Numbered from the stretch's first letter, positions 1 to 11,229 are shown. The stretch: 64,000 nucleotides of DNA from Leptidea sinapis (GCF_905404315.1 NC_066301.1:1364001-1428000), one strand, 5' to 3'. The notes: a model not told the origin generated them from the sequence alone. A program made the numbers and translations.

Positions 1-531
1 CGCTACGCTCGGCTCGTGCGTTGTATTAACTGTTCTAACATAACCTAACCTAACCAATTTTAATGAATTGCAAATTATTAAAAAAAATCGAGAACAAACA
101 AATGTTTATAGAGAACAATCAAGAACAAATGGCGAACTAAAGATGTAATAAAAAAAAATAAAAAAAAAATCTGGGGGCTAACTTTCCTGAGCTCAGATAT
201 TCACTGTTGTACATAGATGATAAATACCTATACGTTATACACCCTTAATGGTCACAAAATTATAATTTTACTCCATCTAAGTTGAATTTAAAAATAAATA
301 GTGTTCGATTATGTGACATCTAGTGTAACTTTCATAAACTATTTCGTATGTCCAAATCGAACGCTGAATCTATCGAGTATAATACAACATAACGGTTTCC
401 GATAGATGGCGCTGATCACGGAACAATAGGGGGTCTACGTATATTTTGATATGGTTTTTTTTCTTTTATTAAATAAATGAGAAGTTAATATTGTTCAAAA
501 TATTTTTTTATTATGTTACAATACATGTAGG
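1..531. other. No gene seen; short telomere-like motif
   Basis: I see no coding signal here. Positions 42-55 carry three AACCT-type pentamers (insect telomere unit TTAGG on the other strand), too short to be a telomere. The rest is AT-rich unique-looking sequence. Confidence 0.5.
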
Positions 532-835
532 TTATTCAGGAATATTTATCATTGAAACTATAGGTTTATGGTAACTGAAATAAGAAACATAAGTTTCAGA
601 CTTGATATCTTCTAAATATCTGGAAAATACCGCGTCAATGGTGGTCCCATATTTTGTTGTGGATTCTTGTGGATTCATTTCCGAATTCAATATTTTCGAA
701 AGAAAAGTTGTCAACCGCTCTGATTTTTAACAGCAAAGTTGACGTTGAAATCGCCAGCCAAAATAAGTGGAAATTTATTACCATTTGTACCACGTATTTT
801 CGACCCTTCTTCAGTGTACTCCAGTTGCTCGGATT
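532..835 (-). pseudogene. AP-endonuclease C-terminal domain fragment (Helentron-like)
   Basis: Reading the minus strand, one frame carries LILAGDFNVNF (the GDFN catalytic-loop motif of exonuclease-endonuclease-phosphatase nucleases). A second frame, starting near 714, carries GTTIDAVFSRYL and YVSYFSYHKPIVSMI and then stops at 532. Together these match the last third of an APE-type endonuclease, where the final histidine motif (HKPI, in place of SDH.P) closes the fold. A one-base frameshift near 715-725, in an A-rich run, separates the two parts. No reverse transcriptase follows; the protein simply ends. That arrangement is known for Helentron-type RepHel proteins, which have the endonuclease at the C-terminus. 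It is unlike LINEs, where RT follows. No helicase is visible upstream, so this is a fragment. A second copy of the terminal motif lies at 4660-4863. Confidence 0.55.
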
Positions 836-1039
836 ATTTTTTGGATACACCAAGTGATCCAAAAAAATTGAAAAAAACTGATAAATTTATTTATCGTAGT
901 TTTATATTTCAACACAAGATGGCACTCGTTTCCCAATGGACCACAACTGTCGACCGAAATTTTCATATTATTAATATTTCAAAAACAACACTGAAAATAA
1001 AAAATTAGTAATATTGAGATTATTTTTGATAAAATTAAT

Positions 1040-1275
1040 TTAAAAAAAGCAGACGGGAAGTGAGTAAAATTTAACTTGCAAGATTTGATTACAGACAGAC
1101 AACGGGACAGGTGAAACTAAATAGAAATGCTTGTCATAATAATAAAAATTAAAAAACCGTGATAGAAAAAACAAAGAAATTGAAAAAATCAAGACGTACC
1201 CCAGGCTCGAACCTGGGACCTTCTGCACAAAAAGCATAAGAGATATTCTAGCTAGAAGGTAACAGGCCGCCACTT
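1040..1275 (-). repeat. tRNA-like B-box repeat remnant
   Basis: On the minus strand, positions 1196-1220 hold a T-arm/B-box-like hairpin (CCCAGGTTCGAGCCTGGG). Downstream, toward 1040, is an AT-rich tail. This resembles the head of a tRNA-derived repeat. A full cloverleaf could not be drawn, so a functional tRNA gene is not supported. Confidence 0.35.
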
Positions 1276-1339
1276 AAAAACGGTCATAGCGACAATCTAA
1301 TTATTTTTATGGAACGACGTAATATATCAAGTGGTTTTT

Positions 1340-1790
1340 ATTATTTTTTTAAGGAACCGCAGGACAAATGAGCGTACAGGTCACCTGATGTTAAGTGATA
1401 ACGGCCGCCCACATTCTCTTGCAACACCAGATACATCACAGGAGCGTTGCCGGCCTTTAAGGAAGGTGCGCTTTTTTCAAGGTTTTAATGTCGTATCGTT
1501 CCGGAAACACTGCACAAGGCAGTTCATTCCACAACTTTTTGGTATTTGGAAGAAAGTTCCTTGAAAACCGCATTGTGGAGGAACGCCAATGATACAAGAT
1601 GGTGGGGATTATAACCTAATTTGTGGAGTGTCGTGCGAAGGTGAAATTCGGCGGCAGGAATCAGGTTGAACAGCTCTTCGGAACACTCCCCGTGATAAAT
1701 GCGGTAGAAGACACACAATGAAGCGACGTCTCTACGCAATCAATCAGAATCAGGTGAAACAGCTCTCCGACACACTGATTGTTGCGGCTT
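1340..1790 (-). pseudogene. LINE 3' end with RT C-terminus (family B)
   Basis: The minus strand encodes the tail of a non-LTR reverse transcriptase protein. One frame reads RRDVASLCVFYRIYHGECSE and PAAEFHLRTTLHKLGYNPHH. After a frameshift near 1600 a second frame carries the KLWNELP/VFPERYD-like C-terminus that follows RT domains in Jockey-type LINEs. It ends in a 3'UTR that contains the widely repeated GGTGTTGCAAGAGAATGTGG segment and a short A-rich tail at 1340-1352. The catalytic RT domain is absent, so this is a 5'-truncated insertion. A short stretch (AATCAGGT...GAACAGCTCT) occurs twice, near 1657 and 1747, suggesting a local duplication. Shorter copies of the same 3' end are at 26833, 27510, 35990, 36800, 43548 and 43735. 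Confidence 0.65.
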
Positions 1791-2344
1791 CAGAACAATC
1801 CCTGATACTTGTTCTGAAACCTTGAACATTCCTTTACAAACTTTCACTCCTCCATATACAACCGTGATGTCCGCCATTTGGCGATATGTTTAAAAAACTC
1901 TCTTAATGGCCGCGAGCGTAAGCGCATCGCTCGTGTAAAATATTAAAGAAAACTAAGGTCTAAGATCGACCAATCGCCTGGAAAATTGTATACTGACAAT
2001 TTTTAGTGCCGAGTCTACCAGAAGTTATAAAGGTTATCCAAAACAGAATTGGCAAAAGAGGTGTGCTCCTGTTTTGTGAGTATTCCCTATAATTATATAT
2101 TTTGTGAGTATTCCCTTCAAAACTTCCAGTTTTGTAGCCGCTATATTTATTCCTGCTTGAAGCTAATAAGTCTTGATATTCTTTGTGTCGGTCACTTAGT
2201 AATCTAAAATACATCGAATATATGCACCAATCCTATGACTGTTCAGATACGAACACTGACTTTCAGTAATTACCTTCAAGAGGGCGGCCCTGCGTCGGCT
2301 TCGGAAAAGCATAATTTACCGCTAGCTGAAAACTTCCAACATTT
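1791..2344. other. No gene seen
   Basis: Nothing recognisable. A 12-bp phrase, TTTTGTGAGTATTCCCT, is repeated near 2073 and 2100, a small direct duplication. Confidence 0.4.
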
Positions 2345-2690
2345 GTGATTCTCGATGGTTTATGTAAGTGGACCTGCAGTTTTCTCACTGGGCACAGCAT
2401 ACAGTCGAGGGTTAATGATCGAAATTTGGTTTCGATGCCTGTGAACTCAACTTTCTCAGGGCTGTTTGCTATATCCTACACATTTCTTTTGTATATCAGT
2501 GATATTTTGGACGTATGCCACATACATTGCTATGCAGACAACAGTGCTGGACATGCCGTATACACTATCCAAGCAGGTCTCTCTTGGGAAATCGTCAACC
2601 AGTGCCAGAAGAAACTTATGTCTTCGACCGAATCCTCTCATGAGAAGGTCGTGGAATGGGGATAATTGAACCTTGTTTATTTATTTAACA
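2345..2690 (+). pseudogene. LINE reverse transcriptase fragment with decayed active site
   Basis: The plus strand encodes about 106 codons resembling the middle of a non-LTR RT. CKWTCSFLTGHSIQSRVND is the region before motif B, a decayed motif B follows, then LLYISDILDVCHIHCYADN. The last is motif C, where the catalytic YADD reads YADN. KKLMSSTE..EKVVEWG is the thumb-proximal helix, and LNLVYLFNTNKT continues after an in-frame stop at 2663. The second catalytic aspartate is lost and the usual GVPQGS box is unrecognisable, so this copy cannot be active. Flanks on both sides are non-homologous AT-rich DNA. The clade cannot be fixed from so short a piece. Confidence 0.6.
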
Positions 2691-2699
2691 CCAACAAGA

Positions 2700-3214
2700 C
2701 AAACAATAACAAAACTATAATAATATTATTATAATAAATAATAAATTCTAAGTGTTGACTTAATTATAGGTGTTACACACATTTCAAAAACATAGACACA
2801 AACATATTGAATTAAAATGAATGCAAACATCATCGGAATATTTATAAATTAATATTCAATTCAGTCTAGGGAGATATAGTCTCATGTGATAACATATTAG
2901 ATCAATTATTTATCTCCGTCCAGTAACTGCCCATAACTTTTACCTACTTAATTTTAATTATCATTTACAATATGTCGATATAGCAAATACTAATTTTGAG
3001 GTCCGAAACAAGATCACGTCAGCTCCAATTAATCTATCTTATTAATAATATATTCAATTCGACAGCGCAGTGTATTGGTTTGTTCCTACATTATTTTTGA
3101 ATAACATAAATGACTAAAACATAACAAACGATAATTGTACTCTAGTTGCTGATAACACTTATCTTAAAACCTTGCTCCATATAAAGTAAGAAGGTTAAAT
3201 ATTACATTGCATAA
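2700..3214. other. No gene seen
   Basis: AT-rich sequence without a recognised element, lying between two LINE fragments. Confidence 0.4.
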
Positions 3215-3643
3215 AAGGCATAAACAGCATTAATTTGAATCCTTTAGAATTCTTTTTGATGTCATTTCTAATATACTAGATACTACTACCACTTCGGAAA
3301 TGAATGGCGCTCTGGGAGAGAGGAAGCGGCGCAAGAAACTCTCCCAGCATCCTTTTTTTGCGCTCTTTTTAATAAAAATATACAATATTGTACCGTCATT
3401 GCTATTGATATAAAATAATCATAATCTAGTCCCAGACTGTCCGATCATTTATATATTCAGCTGTGTACAGAGTAATTTTTCAATAAAACATTTAAATTTA
3501 TTTATACATAATGCCTGAACAGGGGCCGGGACTTTATTATAAAAGTGTATAGATTTACCCTTAAAGCTTTTATGTATCTTATGAAGCCTGCTAGAATTAG
3601 TTACAAGCAATTCCTTATTTCTAGTGTTATAATAAAATAATTT
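3215..3643 (-). mobile_element. 5'-truncated LINE 3' end, second copy of the 18.6-20.3 kb family
   Basis: This stretch aligns closely with 18605-19040: the same CTCTCCCAGCAT, GCGCTCTTTT and TACAATATTGTAC blocks occur in the same order. It therefore represents the 3'UTR and the very end of the coding region of that LINE, inserted on the minus strand. Homology stops near 3643 where the other copy continues into the RT, which marks the 5' truncation point. Confidence 0.75.
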
Positions 3644-4299
3644 TCAGGCTAGTTCATAAGATCGCGATAACCTAGAGTTAATACCCCTTTAAACGATACA
3701 AAAGTTTAATATTACAATTTCAGGACATTCTCAAATTGAAACAGTTAGCACACCTATACTTCTGGGTGTTCGAGTAAAATTCCACACGACATGGTATTTT
3801 AAAAATAAAAGACAAAATGTCTCCTTTTATTGATGCTACTTATCAACCTGAACGGGAAACAAATTTCAAATCATTGTTGCTCGTGTATTTAACAATTATT
3901 AGCAGAAATAATGTTAATAGAAACAATAGACTCGTTTTTTGAAACTATATAATCTACACGTAGGTTTTTTTTAGTTTTTTTTTAATGAATTGGTATTTTC
4001 AGAGTTTACATTTTATGCAGTTTTCGGAATGGTTTTACAATACAAATCTGTCCATTGAGGCACAGAACACGATAAGCGAAAACGAAATGTCAAATGTAAT
4101 TAATCTTCATTACTCGTGTTTTACAAAAAAAGGTTACAGAGATAAATTATTGCAAACAATTATTGAGTTTTGCGAATTTTTTATGTGTGCGTATTGATTT
4201 CATGATGGTTTTTGCATAAAGTTTGAGAATAACTTTAAGTCTTGAAACTTTCTACAAAAACAGCAACTAAAGCCATGTTTTGATCTTAAGAACTGGGCT
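3644..4299. other. No gene seen
   Basis: A 70-codon open frame at 3985-4197 has no recognisable motif and is probably chance. The rest is AT-rich with nothing recognised. Confidence 0.35.
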
Positions 4300-4400
4300 T
4301 TAATTAGGATGGGTATAAAATGTTAAACTCGCAGGACACGTGGCCTGATCGAAAATTCGTAAGACCATCGTTGAAATTATGGATGAAAAATGTATTCTTC
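4300..4400 (+). repeat. Dispersed repeat, pair with 46940-47045
   Basis: The phrases ATAAAATGTTAAACTCGC, GACACGTG and ATTCGTAAGAC occur in the same order here and at 46955-47025, so the two are copies of one repeat. The 46.9-kb copy is slightly longer in the middle. It lies just upstream of an endonuclease C-terminal scrap and may be part of the same element. Confidence 0.55.
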
Positions 4401-4659
4401 TAACTAATTATAGTTCGGCTATTTCAACTTTATGATCATAATATGGTCATTGAATCAGTGACTGAGTCAATGTGATTACGAAGACGAAACGCCGCGAGGT
4501 CGAGAGTCGAATCTAAGCCGTGAAATAATTTTTCAGTTTAATTATTTGGTTTTTAAGCTTTGTCTTTAGCGAAGACTCTCTCTGAGGCGAATAGTTATAC
4601 GTGCATTTCTTTGATACTCGTTATTTTGGTAAAATTTATTTTCTTAATTTAATTATTTT

Positions 4660-4863
4660 GTATCTTTCTTCAGCTACCATAAACCTATTGTATCAGTTTT
4701 GAAGATTGGCGATGATGATGCTGGTAATAGTGAAAGAGTCGTTGAAATTATGCATGAAAGTTGTTGCGTAGCGTATAAAAATGTCATTATTGTGTACGAT
4801 AGCGCAATAAATGAATATTATATTTCACCACATAAATTAGCATTTATTATAAAGCATTTATAG
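4660..4863 (+). pseudogene. Second copy of the endonuclease C-terminal motif, with extension
   Basis: An open frame of 67 codons without its own ATG begins VSFFSYHKPIVSVLKIGDDD, matching SYFSYHKPIVSMI at the end of the 532-835 fragment. It then runs on for about 50 codons (ERVVEIMHESCCVAYKNVII...) to a TAG at 4861. The match is short (about 13 residues, roughly 40 bases) but continuous at both DNA and protein level. The sequence before it, ending TTTCTTCAG, resembles a splice acceptor, so an exon of an unrelated gene is an alternative. I favour a decayed Helentron-like 3' end. Confidence 0.35.
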
Positions 4864-5052
4864 AGTGTATTTTATAGCATATTTACTATTAGCATTTATC
4901 AGTATAAAAGTACGCTAGTATACTGATAAATAAAACAATTCCTGCGAAATTATTCCCTAACCATTCCAGAATATTCATAAATGCACAACGTTAATTTTGA
5001 AGTTTTCACTTCTGCCGGCACTCCCGGAGTGCAACCCGTATTATTTTTAATT

Positions 5053-5096
5053 CAGAGCTCAAGCTCTGCAATATACAAGAAAAATATTTTTCTTGT
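5053..5096. repeat. Two adjacent short palindromes
   Basis: CAGAGCT/AGCTCTG (5053-5068) is followed by a perfect 22-base palindrome at 5075-5096 built on ACAAGAAAAAT. Upstream lies a CACTCCCGGAGTG hairpin (about 5018-5031). No function can be assigned. Confidence 0.5.
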
Positions 5097-5124
5097 TATA
5101 TGTGTATTGCATATGGAAGCTACG

Positions 5125-5350
5125 ATACTTAATAGTCTTTTTTCTTATTCATCTTCGTGACACTCTTGGTAGAGCGGTCGTGGTCATCACGAAGTGACAT
5201 CTTTTGGGGCAGATGTGATTCCCACGAGCATTCTCCACTTTTCTCACTGTTGGCCGACAGCCTGGTACACTCGTGCAATGAATTGCCCCACAGCAGACTT
5301 AATTTGGTCGGTCCAACGCATGGACGACCTTTTTTAGACTTTAAGAAAGA
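5125..5350 (-). pseudogene. LINE C-terminal fragment (RTE/R1-like end)
   Basis: On the minus strand, scrambled between frames, are RP.MRWTDQIKSAVGQFI, then EKWRMLV and ITSAPKD. This pattern (basic RP, RW.D.IK, then a REKWR box) is typical of the end of some insect non-LTR ORF2 proteins. Frameshifts and a stop split it. The family is not determined. Confidence 0.4.
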
Positions 5351-5931
5351 GACTTTTAGAAGAATAAGAAAAATATAAACACGAGAAATGTACTAAGACA
5401 ACGACCTTAACTATGACTATAGATCGATTCATAAAAAGTAATCAGCTCAAAATAAAGACTTAAGAAAGTCTTCCCGCTATCACAACACGAACTCTACGCA
5501 TAACTATTAAAATTGGGATCATTAATAATTACTCTGACAATTAAAGTAAATTAGTTTTGTTACAGAGTATCTATCAGTAACTTATCGCTACGTCACATCT
5601 TAACTATTACAATTTCATTTAATTATGAGAAGAATAAGAAGACTATCTCAAGCGGCTAGTAAATGTACGAAGTGATCTTTTCTTTTCTACAAGAATTCGC
5701 AATATAAGTTTGTATAACGATGTCTTATGAATATAATGAGCCATTGCAGTACTCTACTAATTATTGCTGACAATTTTTTGCTTCTTTCCGCTTCTAGAAA
5801 AATTATAAATTATTTAATTAACTAAATTAGTCTTGAGGAGTAATATTAATGGAAGTAGAGAAATAAAGATATTTTTGATTTAAGTTTTAATTAAGAAAAA
5901 CTAAACGCGTTTGAAGATCAGAATAATTTAC
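5351..5931. other. No gene seen
   Basis: AT-rich sequence without recognised features. Confidence 0.35.
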
Positions 5932-6234
5932 CAGTGCAAGGCTCCTTTGCAGTGGATGCCGGCTAGATTATGGGTACCACAACGGTGCCTATTTCTGCCG
6001 TGAAGGAGTAATGTGTAAGCATTACTGTGTTTCGGCCTGAAGGGCGCCATAGCTAGTGAAATTACTGGGTAAATGAGACTTAACATCTTATGTCTCAAGG
6101 TGACGAGCGCTGTTGTAGTGCCGCTCAGAATTTTTGGGGTTTTTCAAGAATCCTGAGCGGCACTGCATTGTAATGGGCAGGGTGTATCGATTACCATTAG
6201 CTGAACGTCCTGCTCGTCTCGTCCTTAATTTTCA
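5932..6234 (+). repeat. Family A repeat, copy 1 (~300 bp)
   Basis: The best-preserved copy of a repeat found at least six times here. It starts near GGCTCCTTTGC, has conserved blocks GCCTATTTCTGCCGTGAAG, GTGTTTCGG and GAGACTTAACATCTTATGTC, then an imperfect ~17-bp hairpin around 6118-6165 (GTGCCGCTCA / TGAGCGGCAC). It ends in GCTCGTCTCGTCC followed by a T/A-rich tail. No protein is encoded. A SINE-like or other short non-autonomous element is the most likely class. Other copies: 16708(-), 23096(+), 23637(-), 35500(+), 61415(+), and a worn one at 58188. Confidence 0.75.
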
Positions 6235-7289
6235 GAAGAAAAATATGGTACAAAGGCTATGTTTTCTCAAGCCAATTGTTGTCTAGCCTGTATGACCATT
6301 ACCTTTTGATTGATTTCAATGAGAAGAGAACTCTTTAATCTAAATCATTTAATTTAATATATCAGTGGGTTTTGTATCGCTATAATACAAATTCTCCATA
6401 TTATTTAAAAATTTATTTTCTGCATTTGAAGGCTGTATGCATTGTTATTTATTATATAAATATATTTGACATGACACCAAACCGTTCCGACACATACGAT
6501 AAAGAAAAGCCTTGAAGAAGAGTATATTAGCAATAATAATTGTCTTAACTGCATTAATATAAGGGAGATAAAATTTGCCACGAAAAAACAATAAAAAAAT
6601 CACCTCACCATATAAACCCTTTTTATATATATAGCAATCTAAACACAAACTACGAGCAAACACTCGAATTTTTTTTCTGTCTTTCTTATTTGTACAGAAT
6701 TAAACGGACCTTTCAAAGGAAAATAGCACTTTCTTATAAAAAATAAGACGAGAAATCGAATATGGTCCGTGTGGATTTCGTCGTTGGGGGTCATATTTAC
6801 CGGTGGTGTCATATTACGTTTCTTAAATTGGTACATATAGACCTGAGGAATGATAAAAGATATTATAGGTATGAGAACTCTAGTGAGTTATGTCGATAGG
6901 CTGTAGGCTGCAAATACAAACAATAACATTAAATAATTTGCCTTTAAACACTGAGGTCACTCAGACCGGGTAGAGAGGTCTGGGTAATGAACTTGATTTT
7001 TTTTTATCAAACTGATAATATATCCCTGTTCATTGTTGTATGCTTTTGAAATTATTGCAAGCTTTATTATTTGAACTTCTTGCTTCTGTTCGAATGTTTT
7101 CATATAGATGTAGATATTTTCATATACTTTATAAACAGCTATTATTTTTTTATGGCAAAAAAGAGAAAGCGAGTAAATGTCAACCTAATGTTAAGCGACT
7201 TAGGTTGTAGCGCTATACTACTCCAGATAAGCAAAACACAATTCACAAAAACATTGCACAATATAGAATGAAAAGAAATCGGATTTGTA
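6235..7289. other. No gene seen
   Basis: About 1 kb of AT-rich DNA. Open frames of 60-72 codons on either strand show no motif and look like chance. Confidence 0.35.
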
Positions 7290-7408
7290 GCAAAGTGGCC
7301 GCGACAGCTAACAGAAATTGAATAAAAGTCAGTACACTTACACCGAGCTTCTGTGAGACGCAGTTCACGTACGAAATTTGAAATGTCAACACCAGGATAC
7401 GGCTTTTA
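7290..7408 (+). repeat. Dispersed repeat, inverted partner at 20475-20592
   Basis: CGACAGCTAACAGAAATT, AATAAAAGTCAG and CAGGATACGGCTTT recur in the same order on the opposite strand at 20475-20592. About 120 bp are shared. The class is unknown. Confidence 0.6.
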
Positions 7409-9209
7409 CTTAACTTTTAACTGGCGAAACCAACTGGTTTTATCCATTAAATATAAATTTTGTGTGGCATTTTTTTTGTATCATTAAAAATAATTGAAAA
7501 TAATATTAAAACAATCACGGTGTTGATAAATAAAAATATTTCATAAAATCCAATATAAAATTAATTAACTTGTAACCTTGGTGTGAAATATATTATCTTG
7601 TTTATTGTTAGCGGGATCGATGCCGCGGTTTAAATAACGTCATAAATTAAGTAAAGATTTTATATTGAGTTGGGTTTGTACAGTGATAAAAATACTGGAA
7701 TATATAAATTTATAATAAAAAAACTTATTATAAGGGGGAAGCGAACTTTTTTTATATGAACACATAAAGTGATTATAAATTAAAATAACAGAAGGAACCT
7801 GGAGCATGCAGGAATAAAAAGTAAATTATATAAAAGGTGAAAGAAGACAGTTGGTATGAAAAAAAGAAGTAATTAAAATTAAATCAATTTATCTCTAACG
7901 CTTTAATTTTCATCTTTATATTAAGTTCTTGATAATGTAAGATATGTGTGTGCACATCATAAAATGTTAACATCAGAAACAAACAAAGACGTGTTATCCC
8001 AATTACTACTTGGTTAGAGTTTTATAATTATGAATAACTCTCTAAATCATATTATACTTACTAACGTAAACGTTATAACGAAAGAAAAAATTTATTGATA
8101 CACTTTGGGAATGTAGCGACCGCATCCAGGTTATTTGATCAATATTTTTTTTAATTCAATTTTATTTTATAAATAAGAAGTCCGTTCAGTTTCTTCTTCT
8201 CGTTTAGAAGTTCGACATTCAATAAGAGCTTTTATAAACGTATTTTCTATAAATATATTAGATTTTGAATTCGGATTGTATATTATCATTAGTTGCTAAA
8301 CATACAATGATAACTAAGTTAATTCTTTGCCCGATGGATGAAGGTTTCACTTCCATTTAATCATAACTTCCACAGTAAACGTGACGCTAAGCTTTTACAG
8401 AACAACATGCCTTTGAAGACCGTTTATTTCCAGTGACTGAGCAACATAAATTTTCAAATTCACTCATTTCACAACCCTTAAAACGTTCTACACAATTTAA
8501 TCCCTCACATTTATCTTTCTACCTGCAATTCCTTGTCATTATTAAGTTGCTTTGAAGATTTATTGCACGAAAATTAAGAAATGTTTTACATTCCGCAAGA
8601 CTTAAGTACGCCGGGCATGCAAATTATTTTTGTTTTATTAGTGTTCACTTTACGTAAGCTTCTTATAAATATCATCATTTATTAACATAAATTATACATT
8701 TCAATTTACATTTTTCGACTAAATAAAGTCAAATAAGTAATTAATGACATAATTTTACAATGACCTTTGAAATGCATATTAACATAAGGGAATTAAATGA
8801 ACGGAAAGTAAACAGAATTTATTCAAAGTAAAAGAAGTCATATATTGACAATACTTAATAATTATGATTTCATGAAATTGAATCTATAATTATAATATAA
8901 ATAAATAATAAACCAAAAAAAATATAATAGGATGAAACCCATTGCGAAGAGAATGAAAGGAAAAATAAATTACGGGCGATCTGAGGTCGTGAAGTGGAAA
9001 AGGGGGGGTGTTTAAGGGTAAAAAACGATTTATCTCCATTTCCGTCAAAACTACAAGTCCTATAGAAAAAAGTCAAATCACAAATTTTTTATTTGCACTT
9101 TTTTCACATAACCTCTAAATTTATGTAAAAAATTCAAAAAATCAACTTTTACAAAAAATCATAAAATTTGGTGAAATGTTTCATACCCCAAATAATATTT
9201 AAGTTGATT
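7409..9209. other. No gene seen
   Basis: 1.8 kb of AT-rich sequence with no recognised coding region or repeat. Confidence 0.35.
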
Positions 9210-9500
9210 TTTTGAAGAAGAACTTTCGACTGGGTGAACCAACTTGATGATTTTTGAAAGCTGGTGCTTCCCGTGTGGTACCATTGTAATTTGGTCCAGA
9301 TCTGACAGTGACATCCAGGATAAAACCGTAAAAGTCTTTAATTTTCTACAAGTATGTGCGCGACATAATATGGACGATTAATTCAATATCACGCCAACCG
9401 ATTTGGATGGTTCTTTTTTTATTTGAAAGTATATACTTTAAAGGTAGTTTGGTTAGGTTCTGAATATGGGATCCATGACAGAGTAACGGAACCCTTCGAC
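9210..9500 (-). repeat. Dispersed repeat family D, copy 1
   Basis: Read on the minus strand, ACCAGCTTTCA, GGTTCACCCAGTCGAAAGTTCT and neighbouring blocks match 59765-59860 on the plus strand. The element is probably longer, extending to about 9500, but coding content cannot be seen. Confidence 0.5.
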
Positions 9501-9963
9501 CGAATCTTTTTTATGCTCTAGATATTTTAGTCACCTACCGTAACGATCAAATAATTGTTGCTGTCGAATATGATGATTAATGGAACTCATTAACAACTGA
9601 GAGCAATGGTGCAATCTGTGGCAGAATTTCTAACTGCCTGGTAAATAAAAATAAAGGTGCAATATCGTCTTTTCTTGGCTGGAGCTTCTTCTTCATCATC
9701 CATATGGTTTTGCACTACTGGTTTTGGAAGCATATTTGTGATAATTCCTAAATAAAACTGGGTTTAAAAATATATTTAGATACGCACTGGAGCTCTATAT
9801 GTGCGTATTATATTTATAACAGATATCCTTTTGCGACTTTGTCCTTTTATTGTTGACTAGCGATCAGAAACAATTATACGGCAGTTAAGAAGTGATGTGG
9901 TCAAACTTCCAGTGGGCTCCAAAGATACAAACGGAATTATATCGCCCTTATTTTGTGTATCAT
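9501..9963. other. No gene seen
   Basis: AT-rich sequence with nothing recognised. Confidence 0.3.
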
Positions 9964-10440
9964 TCAATTCAAATTCAAATTCAAAATCATTTTATTCATA
10001 TAGGTCACGGAAATGACACTTATGAACGTCAAAAAAAATATTTTTTCTTATTCAATCTACCGTTACTTCGTAAAGGGTTGAGCTAATGAGAAGAAGTAGC
10101 AAGAAACTCATTGCCACTCTTTTAAATCAAGATTTACATATTCATTGTTTTACAAATCATTTCAATTACAATATACGCAAAGTGACGCAACAATATTACT
10201 CAAATGTCAAAAATTGAAAGGCTTTTACACGAGTAAGTCAAAAAGAAAAAAAAGTAAATTAATACTTATAAACACAAGAGTAACACGTAACAAGACCACC
10301 CAACCACTACGAGAAGCGCTCGTTTACGAGCATGACGTGATCAGCCATTGCCTCCCTCGACCATTTTTTAGGGATGGGAACGACCCACCCCACGTCGCCG
10401 CCACAAGCAGAGGCATTCAAGCGAGCATGACGATGCCTGT
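9964..10440 (-). mobile_element. CR1-like LINE 3'UTR (family G), copy 1
   Basis: The minus-strand 3' end is marked by a short tandem tail (TTTGAA-type repeats at 9965-9985) rather than poly(A), as in CR1-type LINEs. Inward it shares TTGACTTACTCGTGTAA, ATTGAAATGATTTGTAA and the GC-richer block CGTCATGCTCGCTT...CTTGTGGTGGCGACGTGG with 44012-44641 on the plus strand. No RT domain remains; both copies are 5'-truncated. A tail-only copy lies at 63196-63305. Confidence 0.65.
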
Positions 10441-10650
10441 CACGAGAAATTTGGTATTATTTATATTAAAGAATTCATCTGGTATCTCATCATCAATAAA
10501 CTCTACTTCAAAGTCACTATGTGTATCATTTTCACTGAGATGATCTTCTGTCTCACTGTCACTTTCTTGATGTCCGTCATGCTCATCCTCTTCTTCTTCA
10601 GTAATCAATCTAAATATTGCATCATCAAAAAGTATTCTGCGGTTCGTCAT
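10417..10650 (-). pseudogene. Acidic N-terminal fragment, possibly piggyBac-type transposase
   Basis: A 77-codon frame begins with ATG at 10650: MTNRRILFDDAIFRLITEEEEDE, then a serine/aspartate/glutamate-rich stretch ending FIDDEIPDEFF. Short basic start plus a long acidic region is the usual N-terminus of piggyBac-family (DDE_Tnp_1_7) transposases, but the catalytic domain is absent and no terminal repeat was seen. The last codons run into the family G LINE 3'UTR, so the ORF has been cut by that insertion, and a Helitron-like element starts 58 bp upstream. Any acidic nuclear protein could look like this, so the identification is weak. Confidence 0.3.
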
Positions 10651-10708
10651 GACGAAGGTGAAAATATATCATGTTTAAAAAATAAAAAATAAGTATTAAT
10701 ATAAAATA

Positions 10709-11072
10709 CTAGCTGACCCGGCAAACGTTGTTTTTCCATATAAAGTATAATTCACGTGATAGTTTTATAAGTAATAAAATATTGCCTATATTATAGCCTG
10801 TACATCATTTTGTTCTATTGTCAATAGTTTCTGCAGCGCACGCAAAAATAGGTTTTCGATTTTACACCTTGTGTTACAAAATAGCAATTTTATTACGGAT
10901 CCCTAATTTTGAGAAAAAAACATAGCCTTTCCTTCTTCCTATATTCCTCGATAAATGGACTACCCAACACTGAAAGAATCATTCAAATCGGACCAGTAGT
11001 ACCAGAGATTAGCGCATTCAAACAAACAAACAAAGAAACAAACACTGCAGCTTTATAATATTATAGTATAGA
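10709..11072 (-). mobile_element. Helitron-like non-autonomous element, copy 1 (364 bp)
   Basis: On the minus strand the element begins TCTATACTATAATATTATAA and ends in CTAG, with host A before and T after, the classical Helitron insertion pattern. The 3' end reads TTTGCCGGGTCAGCTAG, nearly the same as copies at 39629-39906 and 50024-50495, which also begin TCTA and lie between A and T. No coding capacity. A clear 3' hairpin of the Helitron type was not found, so the class is inferred from termini and target site only. Confidence 0.55.
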
Positions 11073-11229
11073 TTTTACGATTTAAAACGTAATATGGTGA
11101 TAAGTGCGTAGCAACGGCTATCCTCAGACGCTGTATACTGACGACTGAGGTAACAAAAGAGGACATCGAGATACTCGCGCACATTAGAAAAATACAGAAT
11201 TTTGCCGACATCGAATCGTCATACCAGGG

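Noticed and set aside
42..55. Telomere repeat
   Set aside because: Only about three TTAGG-type units; the same short run also occurs at 48933. Too short to mark a chromosome end.
5075..5096. Transcription terminator or binding site from the perfect palindrome
   Set aside because: AT-rich palindromes of this size are expected in such DNA and there is no adjoining gene.
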